Both the position numbers and the translations under genes were made by a program. A stretch of DNA of 64,000 bases from Oreocharis arfaki (taxonomy: Eukaryota; Chordata; Aves; Passeriformes; Paramythiidae), in the NCBI GenBank assembly GCA_013398015.1, contig VZRR01010238.1:124001-188000 (forward strand), in the 5' to 3' direction. The notes beneath the pieces were generated by a model, which saw only the letters and a list, made by a program, of their open reading frames with translations, made no database searches and had not been told where the DNA came from. Below, piece after piece: positions 23,401 to 33,300 of this stretch. Each line of letters begins with the position of its first letter. Positions within the stretch are counted from its first letter, which is position 1.

Positions 23401-26400
23401 TCATCATCTTCTTCAGGCTGGGTAGGGACATTTCCAGAAGAAGGGCCCTGTTTGATAAAGAACTCTTCATGTTGGTCTAGTAGCAATCCATGCAGCATCC
23501 AGGCAGAGAGCTGCTTATACATGACTCCATGACACACAGCCAGAATCCTGAGGTCAAGAGAAACAGTCAGGCCTTTGCACACAATAATCAAAACCCCACT
23601 GTATGTCATTCCAGAAGGTCCAGTTAGTCAGCCAGGCAAGTACTAAATGGACAAAACTAGAAGGTGCAAAACTAAGCTAACGTATCCTCTGAATATGTGG
23701 CTTCTCCATAGAAATCTGCTAGTAGACCAGAGGTGTAAGTCTGCAGTGGCTGCTGTTTCTACTCAAATGACATTTTAAGTAGTCTGACTTTCTCCACAAG
23801 GACATACAAACATCACAACACCCACACAGTCACATTTATCATTTTGAAGGATCAAAGATCAACAACAGGTCTACCATATGCACAAGAATTCATGTAGACT
23901 TCAAAAGAAGAAAAGAAACCTGTGTCTGAAGCTTTCTGAGCCCTTAATCCAAAGTATGGAGAAAGCCTTCATTCCCACCACAAGCCTGCTTTAGATAAAC
24001 AATGGGGATTGTGATGGTTTTCCCTGCAGGGTACTCCTACTTTTGTACCATGTAAGGCTGTTTTGCAGGTACTGTTTCAACAAGTAACAAACACTTTGAC
24101 ACTAACTCCAGAAGAATGTGGTTATAGTTTCATTGTATCTACATACTTTTCAAGAGCACTGCGAACAGGAGGCAACCCCCCACAGCTATGTTTGTGGACT
24201 GTCTCCAGTATCTGGCATCCATGAATCTGCAGAAAGAAAAGGTTAGACTAGGTCTGTTATTTGGATCTGTACTGACCTTTTCATACATTTAAATACTACA
24301 CTTTCAGCTCACAAGAAAATGTCTTAACAAATTCAACAAGTCTTACAGAAAGAGAGACGCAACATGCTCCCTGTAGTGATGAAAAATGCCTTCTATGTGT
24401 GGCTCTACACCCAAGCTTCTCTCCATACTTTCCCTTAAAAAAACGTAAGCATCTCTGGATTCTGAAAACATTAGCCTCTGCCTTTTTTATTTCAGGCAAC
24501 AGTCAGAGAAAACAGACTCAGAAAAGAAAAAATTCCAACCAGCAGCATCCTGTCCTATAAAATTCAAGTCATCAAAGATTATGGTATAAGGGAAAAAGTC
24601 AAATCCAGTGTAAATGAATTTGTAAAATAGTCTCAATACTTACAGCAGAACTAGTAATAGGGCATCCATTACTGAAACTACATTCTTTTCTAGTATTAGA
24701 AGTCTGGGATAGGGGCAGAAATAACTTTATCAGTTAAAGAGAAACCTGTTAAGAGAAACTTGCTGCAATTTTACGGTACCTTCTGAGTTTTGATCTGTTC
24801 CACCATGACCATCACAGAGGGGAAGAGTAACTGAAACTGCAGAACAAGAAGTGAAATATTGATTCAGGTTGTTATGTAAGGAAGAGAGAAAAAACTATAC
24901 TCGAGTAACTGTGGATAGCAGCTGAACACAAAAACTCAATAAAACTATTCATCTTGTCTTTCTCCACAAATTAGAAACTTGACATGAAAGTCTCTAGGCA
25001 GTATGTCCTCCCTCCACTGGACCAAGGTGCACGAAGTTACTATATTCCAGCAGTAGTTCAGGCTAAACACAGGCAGTGAGGAATGTGTGAGGGTCAACGT
25101 GGAGGACCTTAGCTTTGTGTTGAAGCGCAGGTGATTCTCTGAGCATGATTAAGGGACTAAAGATGTAGAAGCATCAGACAGAAATGGCATGACATGATGG
25201 AGTAAGCCTCGTTTATCCCACCCACTCAACGAGCGATAAGAGCAACCAAAGAACACTATCTCTTTATTAATATGACATACCTGGTCCAAGGAGTAATTAA
25301 CATGTGAGATGGAAAGATGTGGGTCAGCCAGAAACTATAAAGATAAAGAAATTAATGAAGATTAATTATCACAACCACTGGATGGTAACACCACCCAAGA
25401 TATGTCAGCTACTAGTCTAGCAGAGATTAATCAAAACCTCTAAAACTGAAAACAGAAGCCAAAATAGTCTGAGACAGCAGTGGGCTCTGACAGAGATGGA
25501 GCACTTACTGAGCTGAAGGAAGAGGGGACAACACTCATTAGGATGAAAAGTAATTTACAATGGCATCTCAGATGAAAAATTTGGAAGGCATCCCTAAGGT
25601 GGAAAGGAAAATACCTTGTTTCATCTTAAAAGCTACTACTAGCATATCTCTTGCAGAAATTCCCACAATCTGTCAGCAGCACTACAGCCTCTTGTTCTAT
25701 ATCTCTCTCCTTTACCTCTTGTTCCAGGTCAAGGAGTGCCTGTCGATAAGGCTGCAGCACTGAATCGAGACCTGTGCAGAAGGCTCTCAAATAAATGCCA
25801 TGTAATCCACTCTGGTTTTGCTGAGATGGATGGTGATCCTGAAACCAAACAATAAAATCTGCATCAGCATCCTAGTACAAGTCTGAAGAGTAACGTAATA
25901 TCTGCAGTAGTCACAGTAGTAGTCACTGCTCCAAACATGTTGAAATGCACCTTAGCTCACCATCAAGTGATCAGAAAAACAAATACTACCCTGTCACAAG
26001 GAGAGTTACTTCAGCAGATTTATATTTAGCTCTTTTGTGAACCTATGCAAGAGCTGGGAGCCAGTGGTACCAGTGCTTCTTTTCACTTAAGCACGCCTCT
26101 TGGCTCTCAAGGCTCTTCGCAAATTTTGAGGAGGACTGCAAGATAGTCAAGAGCATCCCGCTCAGTTCACAAACTCTGGCCAGTCTGCTGTGGTCAGAAA
26201 TTAGTACAAGACTTCCCCGAGAACAAGATTTTACATTTGGTTCATGTTTCGCTGCTCTCTACCCTTCCTTACATGCACCGCAGAGAGCTTTCTGGAGCTC
26301 TGCTCGGTGCTAGCGCGGGTACGGGCCGCGGGACACTCCTGTGTCCTGGGCAGCTTGGCCTCACTGGCACCTGCCGCGCTCTTCCCGGGAAATGCCACGG

Positions 26401-26543
26401 CCCGCCGGCCCCACCTGCTGCTGCACGTGTCCCGTGTACTGCTCCACGAATTCAGCGAAGCGGATGTAGTCGGTGCCAAGGCGGCAGAGCCGGTTCAGGA
26501 CGCTGGTCTCGCTGGGGTGCAGAAACGGCAGCTCCTGAGACAC
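14422..26543 (-). CDS. TUBGCP4: TUBGCP4 (gamma-tubulin complex component 4), exons 2-18; start exon missing
   Basis: Structural subunit of the gamma-tubulin ring complex, which nucleates microtubules at centrosomes and spindles; cytoplasmic. Exons in transcript order: 26415-26543, 25716-25838, 25281-25334, 24780-24836, 24147-24226, 23346-23547, 21242-21407, 19988-20112, 19305-19355 (or 19290-19355), 18823-18928, 18385-18492, 18011-18149, 17349-17526, 16437-16571, 15292-15408, 14725-14864, 14422-14434 (stop TAA). With the longer ninth exon they sum to 1,938 bases, 645 residues plus stop, in one frame. The N-terminal half is the GRIP1 region (from VSQELPFLHPSETS); the C-terminal half is GRIP2, which contacts gamma-tubulin. 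Human GCP4 is 667 residues and nearly collinear, beginning with about 26 residues that are absent here; those must come from exon 1. The first exon seen starts exactly at the human exon 1/2 boundary. Confidence 0.97.
19290..19355 (-). CDS. TUBGCP4: TUBGCP4 exon 10, donor site uncertain
   Basis: Codes HLWKLMVEESDLLGQLK (down to 19305), matching human GCP4, after a clear TAG acceptor at 19356-19358. At the expected exon end the next bases in the transcript are GAAATG, with no GT. The nearest in-frame GT lies 15 bases further on (donor GTTTGT), which would add EMQRL and still leave phase 0 for the next exon (IIKDFYLL). So either the bird protein has five extra residues here, the donor is non-canonical, or there is a base error. 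The exon itself is certain; the 3' edge is not. Confidence 0.75.
20113..21241 (-). other. TUBGCP4: TUBGCP4 intron without recognisable features
   Basis: Intron between the exons at 21242-21407 and 19988-20112, delimited by a GTAAGG donor and a CGCAG acceptor on the minus strand. No repeat or RNA gene recognised. Confidence 0.8.
21408..23345 (-). other. TUBGCP4: TUBGCP4 intron with a (GT)n tract
   Basis: The largest TUBGCP4 intron, 1.9 kb. It contains the (GT)n microsatellite at 21483-21503, about 75 bases from the acceptor of the next exon. Nothing else was recognised. Confidence 0.8.
21483..21503. repeat. (GT)n microsatellite
   Basis: Ten tandem GT units on the plus strand, read as CA repeats in the TUBGCP4 transcript. 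Confidence 0.93.
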
Positions 26544-26830
26544 CTGGAGTGGGAAACAGCGATGACGGACGGAAGGACGGGCGGGCCGCGCAGGGCGGGN
26601 NNNNNNNNNNNNNNNNNNNNNNNNNNNNNNNNNNNNNNNNNNNNNNNNNNNNNNNNNNNNNNNNNNNNNNNNNNNNNNNNNNNNNNNNNNNNNNNNNNNN
26701 NNNNNNNNNNNNNNNNNNNNNNNNNNNNNNNNNNGAGGAGGACGGTGCAGTAACGTGGGTGGCTGTGATGACAAGTGCCGGGTCGGGAGGGTCCCGTCCA
26801 GGACAACAGCAAATGCGCAGCCTTCTAGGT
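26270..26830 (-). promoter_or_regulatory. TUBGCP4: Probable TUBGCP4 promoter / CpG-rich 5' end
   Basis: A locally GC- and CpG-rich block around exon 2 and the N gap, standing out from the AT-rich flanks. It holds exon 2 (26415-26543), the probable exon 1 in the gap, and the likely transcription start. No TATA box is visible in the readable part, as expected for a housekeeping CpG-island promoter. Exact limits cannot be set because of the gap. Confidence 0.6.
26600..26734. other. Assembly gap (135 N) probably hiding TUBGCP4 exon 1
   Basis: A run of 135 N within GC-rich, CpG-containing sequence, between TUBGCP4 exon 2 and upstream DNA. The missing start exon needs about 78 coding bases, which would fit, although the gap length may be nominal. 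No start-exon sequence is visible in the flanks on the minus strand. Confidence 0.9.
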
Positions 26831-28044
26831 AGACTTGGTTTTGATGCGCCTCACTAGGCTTCTTTATCGGTTTCTCATGTTGTCCGTCAGTGTTTTGTCA
26901 GTGCCAGTTTTACCTTTCTCCGTCTATTATGTATTGCTTTCCTTCACTTCCTGTCGTAATCCGGGTAGTCTTTTAATCGAAACTATGAAGTTATTTAATA
27001 AACTGGGTTTTAGCAGCCTCTTCCCCCCCCCCTTTTTTTTTTGGCAGCGTTTTTCTCTCTTCATTTAGAAGAAATTAGTGTTATTGGTATTTAATACGTA
27101 TTTGGTTCAGCTTGCCACAATAAAGTCTGAAATGTAGGAAGAATATGGTCATGTGCTGTCTATAGCTATACAGCTTTATGTGTTACTTGGGAGCCCAAAC
27201 ATTATTGTAGATCACATATGAGTATAGTAAAACGATCCTCTTTCTATTGACAAAACGTCTAGTGTCATAATAAAGACTGAGAAGTTTAGCTAGGTATTTG
27301 TTATGCGTCCTTGACATAAGTATCACAGTATACAATTGGTCTGGAAACCCCACAAAAGAACAAATAACAGTAGTTTATTGAAAGGACTTTGGTGCTCATT
27401 TTCTCTAGGAAGCCTAGTGATTACTCATTAAGGCCAAAAACATAAAGATTTTTTTTTTTTACAGAATTGATTGCTCAAATTTTGAAACTAGAGAAAACGA
27501 GGTATCTATACTATTTGCAAGGCTGTCTGACTAGTGCTCATTCAACGTTAAGGGAAAAAAAAGACAAGAAACAGGTAAGGCAATAAATTAGACACATAGA
27601 CACACAAATCCTAGCAAACATTTCTCAGAGTCAATAACAAACACCAGAAATCTTAAATCGGGGGAGCTGTTATAAGTACCATTGAATACAACCTTGAAGA
27701 GGTTCAGCTAGTTTATTTGATGATATGCCATAATCGTGTTTTATTTTTCTTACCAGAATGAGATTTTTTGAGAGAGGATTGCGGCACTGTGCAAAAAATG
27801 TTACGGGATTTTTAGGGAAACAAAATGAGTCCTGCACTCCACAGCCTACATATAAACATTATTTTAAATGTCTTCTCATTGCATAACTTCCAAGTGGCCA
27901 CATGTAAAGTAATGCAAATGTTAATAATTAGAACCCTAACTGCATTGTAAAACCTTTTGTTTTGTAATTTATGTCTGGCATTCCCTGATGTAGTTATTTC
28001 TGTAACCATTGAATTATGTCTCCCTTTCATACAGACTCTTTAAA
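26831..28044. other. TUBGCP4-IQGAP1 spacer, proximal part
   Basis: AT-rich non-coding DNA between the two divergent genes. It includes a C10-T10 tract at 27023-27042. No coding region or recognised repeat otherwise. Confidence 0.75.
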
Positions 28045-28302
28045 AATCACAGAATTAATTAGGTTCTCTAAGATTGTTGAGTCCAACTGATGATTGAACA
28101 CCACCTTGTCAACTAGACCAAAGCACTAAGTGCCACATCCAGACTTTTCTTAAACACTTCCAGGGATGATGTCTCCACCACGTTCCTGGACAGCCCATTC
28201 CAGTATATAATCACCCTTCCTGTGAAGAAATTCTTCCTAATGTCCAACCTAAACCCGCCCTGGCACATCTTAAGACTATGTCTTCTTGTCCTATTGCATG
28301 TT
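28045..28302 (-). mobile_element. CR1 LINE 3' fragment
   Basis: Minus-oriented CR1 tail. On the plus strand: 'gtcaactagaccaaagcact', 'aagtgccacatccagacttt', 'cacttccagggatgatgtct', 'aagaaattcttcctaatgtc' and 'cttcttgtcctattgcatg'. Wording typical of a different CR1 subfamily from the copy next to it at 28341. Confidence 0.88.
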
Positions 28303-28340
28303 GCCGATGTATATGTAGGAAGTAAATATACTTTTTGATG

Positions 28341-28785
28341 GGCTCATGGAGTCATTGAGTTTGGAAGTGACCTCTGGAAGTCTCCAGTCCATCCTTGTTT
28401 CCTCAATGCCAAGTGAATTCGAGTGGATTTGTCCAGGACTATGCCTAGTTATGTTTGAAGTATCTCCAAGGGCAGAGACTGCACAACTTCTCCAGGTAAC
28501 TTGTTCCAGTGTTTGATCACCTTCAGAATACAAATATTTCTTTATTTTGTTGAAGTGGGACTTTTACGTTTTTCAGTCCCTTGCCCTCTGCTTCTTGTCA
28601 TGTTCTCTCATGCTCTCCTCGTATGTCAGATGCTCCAAGCCCTTAATCAGTTTCACTGTACTTGTCCCATTATGTCCATGTCTTCCTTGTACTGGGGAAG
28701 CTGAAACTGAATCCGCTACTGGGAAGATGGGAATGATCGACTCCCTTACCTGCTGGTGATGCTTTTCCTAACAGAGGCTATTGGT
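28341..28785 (-). mobile_element. Second CR1 LINE fragment, adjacent
   Basis: Another minus-oriented CR1 copy starting about 40 bases after the previous one: 'tcattgagtttggaagtgac' (3' end), then 'ctgcacaacttctccaggta', a cttcttgtcat segment, 'tgctctcctcgtatgtcaga', 'cttccttgtactggggaa', then a diverged internal part. Because it begins again with a CR1 3' end, it is a separate insertion rather than a continuation. Confidence 0.8.
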
Positions 28786-29379
28786 CTTCCAAATTACTTA
28801 ATTTGTGCTTAGGTAGTAAATTTATGCCCTGGCAGTGAAATTCATGGGACTAATTAAAATGAATATTTGGTGTGTGGCTTCATCAGTGCTCTGACCCTTG
28901 AGCAAGAAATAGGCAAAGCAACAGTAGTACGTACTGAAGGGAAGGAAACTTTTGAGGGCATGATCCTCCCCTGGCAGTGCTGCTGGATGTTGCTATTGTT
29001 TTGGGGCACCCTGCTTCAACTTACGGCTGGCACGTCAGGTGAGTTACCACGCTTTGGCCAGCAGAGCTGTTTAGATGGAACGGCACAGCTGCCTCCAGCA
29101 AGGCCAGGCTTTGCTACTGTGAAGGGCAATGCAGGTGGGGAACCTGGCAGGACAAGAGCGCCTAGGCAAGCCTGGCCCAGCAGCACGTGGGAGGCAGCCG
29201 GGCTGTGGAGGCTGAGCTGATGAGGCTGCACTGCACCAGTGGGGCTGGACTGGGAGGGCTGAAGGGGTAAGATGTGGGTCGTGAGTAGGTTGACCTGGGC
29301 TGTGTCCCGCACAATATGCTGGCAGAGTTTAGGTCAGAGCTTAGCTAGGTGTTACGAATGAGGCTAACAGGAAGGTTCA

Positions 29380-30330
29380 GGGCCAGGGCGCTGGCCCTGT
29401 GAGTGGGACCCCGGGGAGAGACAGGGTGGCCGAGCCGGGGACGGGCCGAGCTAGGCTGGGGGCTGGGTCCGGCCGGAGGGGGGCTCCGTAACTCGTCATT
29501 TCTCTTCAGCGGCGGCGAAAGGTGGCGGGGGCGGCCGCGGCCAGGGTGGGGAGAGAGAAGGCGGAGGAGCGGCTCCGCCCCCGCCACACCCGGTGCAGCA
29601 GGAAGAGGAACACTCGCGCCCAGTTCCCTGCAGCCCCGGTCCAGCGCAGCGCCATGGCGGCGGAGGACGTGGACGGGCTGGCCGTGTCCCGGCCCCACTA
29701 TGGCTGTGAGTACCGGGGCGCCCGGGGTCCGAGAATCCGCGTGGCCGCCAAGCGACGCCCAGCCCGAGCTGTCCGTGCCTTCCAGGGTCCAGCGCTGGCA
29801 GGGGAGGCTGGGCTGCCGCAGGCACGGGGGGAACCCCGGGCTACGGGCTCCGGGACTGCCCCGCGGGCGCGGTGCGCCCCGCCGGCTCTACTCGCGGGCC
29901 CCGGGGAGCCGCGCCTCCCGCGGGATGGGCGCCGTGCCGCGCGGGAGCTCGTCGCAGCTCGACGGCCCTCCTGAGCGCTGGAGAGGAGCGCTGGGAGAAG
30001 GCAGCGCCCGGGCAGCGACGGGGCGTCCCGCGGCTGTGCCGCTCTCGTCTGCTGCATGCCGGCCGCGCCCAAGATGTCCGCCGCGGGCAGGGCGGGGGCT
30101 GCCCTGCCTTCTGCCTTCCCGCCGGTTTTGGCGGCGACACCCGGTTTGCCGCCGGAACACCGCTCCCATCGGACACCTTCACCGCCTTGCCATAGGCTTG
30201 CTGTGGAGAGAGAGGCTTTGGATCTTGGCGTCCGACACGCGGGCTCGCCTGCGCTACGATACCGCGTCAAAAATGATCAGCGGCGGAGGAAAACGTGATG
30301 CTGTGAAGGGGCCGCGTCGTAAGCGGCAGT
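29380..30330 (+). promoter_or_regulatory. IQGAP1: CpG island promoter and first exon of IQGAP1
   Basis: About 950 bases of strongly GC- and CpG-rich sequence surrounding the start codon at 29654, with GC-box-like GGGGGCGG near 29527 and no visible TATA box. This is the expected CpG-island promoter. It extends about 600 bases into intron 1. The transcription start cannot be placed exactly; it lies upstream of 29654. The island is about 2.7 kb from the TUBGCP4 5' end, so the two divergent genes do not share one promoter. Confidence 0.85.
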
Positions 30331-33300
30331 CGGTCCGACCTGGCCTTTAACACTTGCAGGGATGGGATCGCCACAGCTTCTCTGGGCAACCCGTGCCAAT
30401 GCCTCATTATCTTCTTGGTTCAAGAATTTCTCCCTATAGTCTGATCTAAATCTCTCCACTTCTAGTTTAAAACTGTTCCCCCTTGTCCCATCAGTATCTC
30501 CCTCTTCTTTCTCTACTGAAAGGCCGCAGTGAAGTATCCCTGGAGCTTTCTCTTCTCCGGGCTAACCAGCCCTAGCTGTCTCAGCCTGCCTTTGTGGGAG
30601 AGGTGTTCCAGCCCCCGGAGCATCTTAGTTGCCCTCCTCTGGACCTGCTCTAACAGGTTTTGTGCTGAGGACGCCAGACCTGGATGCAGTGTTCCTGCTG
30701 GGGTCTCACAAGCACACAGTAAATTGTTGTTGAAGGCATTTTAGGTATAAGCTAACCTTTGATTAGTAACGGTATGAGACATTTCCTATTTGTCAAATTG
30801 ATCAACAAAACCTAAAAAAGCTGTGTGTTTTTCTTTTTTTTTTTTTTTTTAATATGAGATGTATTTAGCTGTAAGTGTGGGAAGAGAAGACTTTCACTGA
30901 GCCTTTAATCACACAGAATCTGGAAGATTTAGGCATATTACCCCTATGTAGGTCTTCAGCTTGATCTAAAGATGACATGCAGGTTGTGAATCTGAATGAT
31001 TCCCTTCCAGATAAGGAGTGTGAGTAGCATTTCCACCTTGTTTTAGAGGTGGGCTGTAAAGATATAGAAGAGATTGTATTATGTGAATGTGTATTTATGT
31101 CCTTCCTTAATCTTTTCCTATCAAAATCAGAGGATAAATGAGAGGCCAAGTGGTCACTGATGTGCTTTTGGGGAAGACAAAAGCAAAGGCAGAAGAAAAT
31201 AAGAAAAGAAAGGATTGTTTCTATGAAATTGTGAGAGGCATGCAGTCAAATTGAGAAATCAGGAAGAAGGAAGCTGGCAAATTTATGTGACAAGGATAAG
31301 GAAACAGGGCATCTTCTGTTGCTGGTGAAGAACAAGTCATCAGTCCTTAATTTCTGAATTAAAAAAAAAAAATCTATGCTGAGTTTCTTTGGGAGAGGTT
31401 GGATCTGATTTTTGATGTGCCTGTTTGGTTACATTCGATCTTCAGCCATCTGAGGAATATATTTTGTTTATTTTCAGCTGTCTTGGATAATGAGAGATTA
31501 ACAGCAGAGGAAATGGATGAAAGGCGACGCCAGAATGTAGCCTATGAATACCTTTGTCATCTGGAGGAAGCAAAGAGGTGAGAATAAGGGATTTTGAAAG
31601 TGCTGGTGCTTTAGAAGATGTGACATTTGGTAGACGGAATAATTTGGATGCATCTTACTTCTTGTCTTGGTTTCTTAGTGGCTCTATAGTTTCACTAGAA
31701 AAAACAACCAACCGAAAAACCAAAGAAACTCCCTTCCTTCCCCAAAAAACCAACCAACCTCTGATGTGTGTAACTGATGTTCTCGAAGACTTTGTGGCAA
31801 GGACTCTATAGCTGTATTGCTCTGGCATTCCTGGCAATGGATGGGTTCTCCCTGTTGTCTAACTTGTATATGTCTGGTGCAATAGTGCTTCCCGGCTTAG
31901 CAGTGCACACGAAAAACAGTTATTCCCTTCCTCTTAACTGAAACCTTTTACGAATTTGAATTGTAGCAGTGTATATCCCTTGCACTTATCTTCTCTTAGA
32001 CTGAGAACTCAATTCTTGCATATTTCTCCATGCATCCATCTGTTTAATATATCTGTAGTACTCTTCCCTGTGTTGCTCTGACTTCTCTCCAGGCACTCAG
32101 TGTCTTTCTGGAAGTCCACTGCCAGAACAGTTAAAACTTTTCCAACAGGGTGTTAGTGTACCTACTTTTAAAGAGCACAAGGATTGTTTTGTATGCCCCA
32201 ATAGATTTGATAGTGTCATACATTGTTGCATGGTATCTGCTTTTTCATGATATGATATACTAGAGTCTTGCTGAGTTGTCACGTTGAAGTTGTGCAGCTG
32301 AAATTTGTTTCTCATCTTGTGTTTATGGTCTATTGTGTTTTCCCGAGTGTGTTACCTTTCACTTGATCCTGCTGAATTAGATTTTTCCTGATTTTTTGTT
32401 TAAAATATTGAAATAACTTTTATCTTATTCTTGTATTCCAGCATGTGTGTAGCTTTTGTGTTATCTCCACATTTAATAAGCATATAAACATACTGTGTAT
32501 CTTCATTCAGACAATTAATTGAAAGTGTGATCAGAACGCAGTAGATGCTGTATATCTGCTGTTGAAGGAAAAAGGACTGGTATTAAAAATGAATGCATGA
32601 ATTCTCACTGTTGCTGTTTTTAAAAATATTTTGCAAACATTAAATCATATAAGCTCTACGTGAGGAATAGGAATGAGACGTACATAAACATGTGTTCAGC
32701 ATAGCCAAGAGCTTGTTATTTCATGGCTCACTGAACACTTGAGTCTCCCTTTGTCCTTCAGAAGATGATATGGGTTAAGAGCCAGAAAATTTTCCCTGTC
32801 TGGGTGATGAATTTTGTATAAATCTGTGTAATTCTTCCTTAGCAAGACAGACATGTTCAGCTGTAGTGACTTTACTGAGAAAGAAGTATGAGTTTGTATA
32901 AGTTCACCACTGGCAGAATATGAAGGATTTAATTCCAGGACTTTAATTTTATCAAGAATCTGTAGTATATTTTTGAAGGGGCAGGGAGCACTCAGTTTAT
33001 GCTGGAGTCCTTTAGGTGCTTTATAAGATTGATCACTACTATAAATTCGCAGAGACTGCTTAGTTACTAGTAGATAATAATTTTCCTTCTGTATGGACTT
33101 AAATGAAGCTTGAAGTAGTAAGTAAGATCTGTGTTTCAAAACAACTCCTTCCGTTTGAATCCAAAGTCTTTAGCAGCAAATGCTGGGCAGACAGGGAGAG
33201 ATGAATTGCACTGTAGTAACTGTCCAAGCTTGATGGAGCCCCAGATGCTTCACTTCTGGACTCTTCCTGTCATTGGCCTTGGAGTAAATGCTTGAGGAGG

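Noticed and set aside
26237..26857. Open frames spanning the N gap
   Set aside because: They are open only because N cannot encode a stop, and on the plus strand they are shadows of TUBGCP4 exon 2 and its GC-rich surroundings.
27021..27047. Pyrimidine tract followed by GGCAG, resembling a splice acceptor
   Set aside because: It is a C10-T10 homopolymer run in intergenic DNA, with no open frame or donor downstream that fits a gene.
29403..30350. 315-codon open frame over the IQGAP1 CpG island, with overlapping frames on both strands
   Set aside because: GC-rich DNA has few stop codons; composition is Arg/Pro/Gly/Ala noise, several overlapping frames are open at once, and the true coding exon here is only 29654-29705 in another frame.
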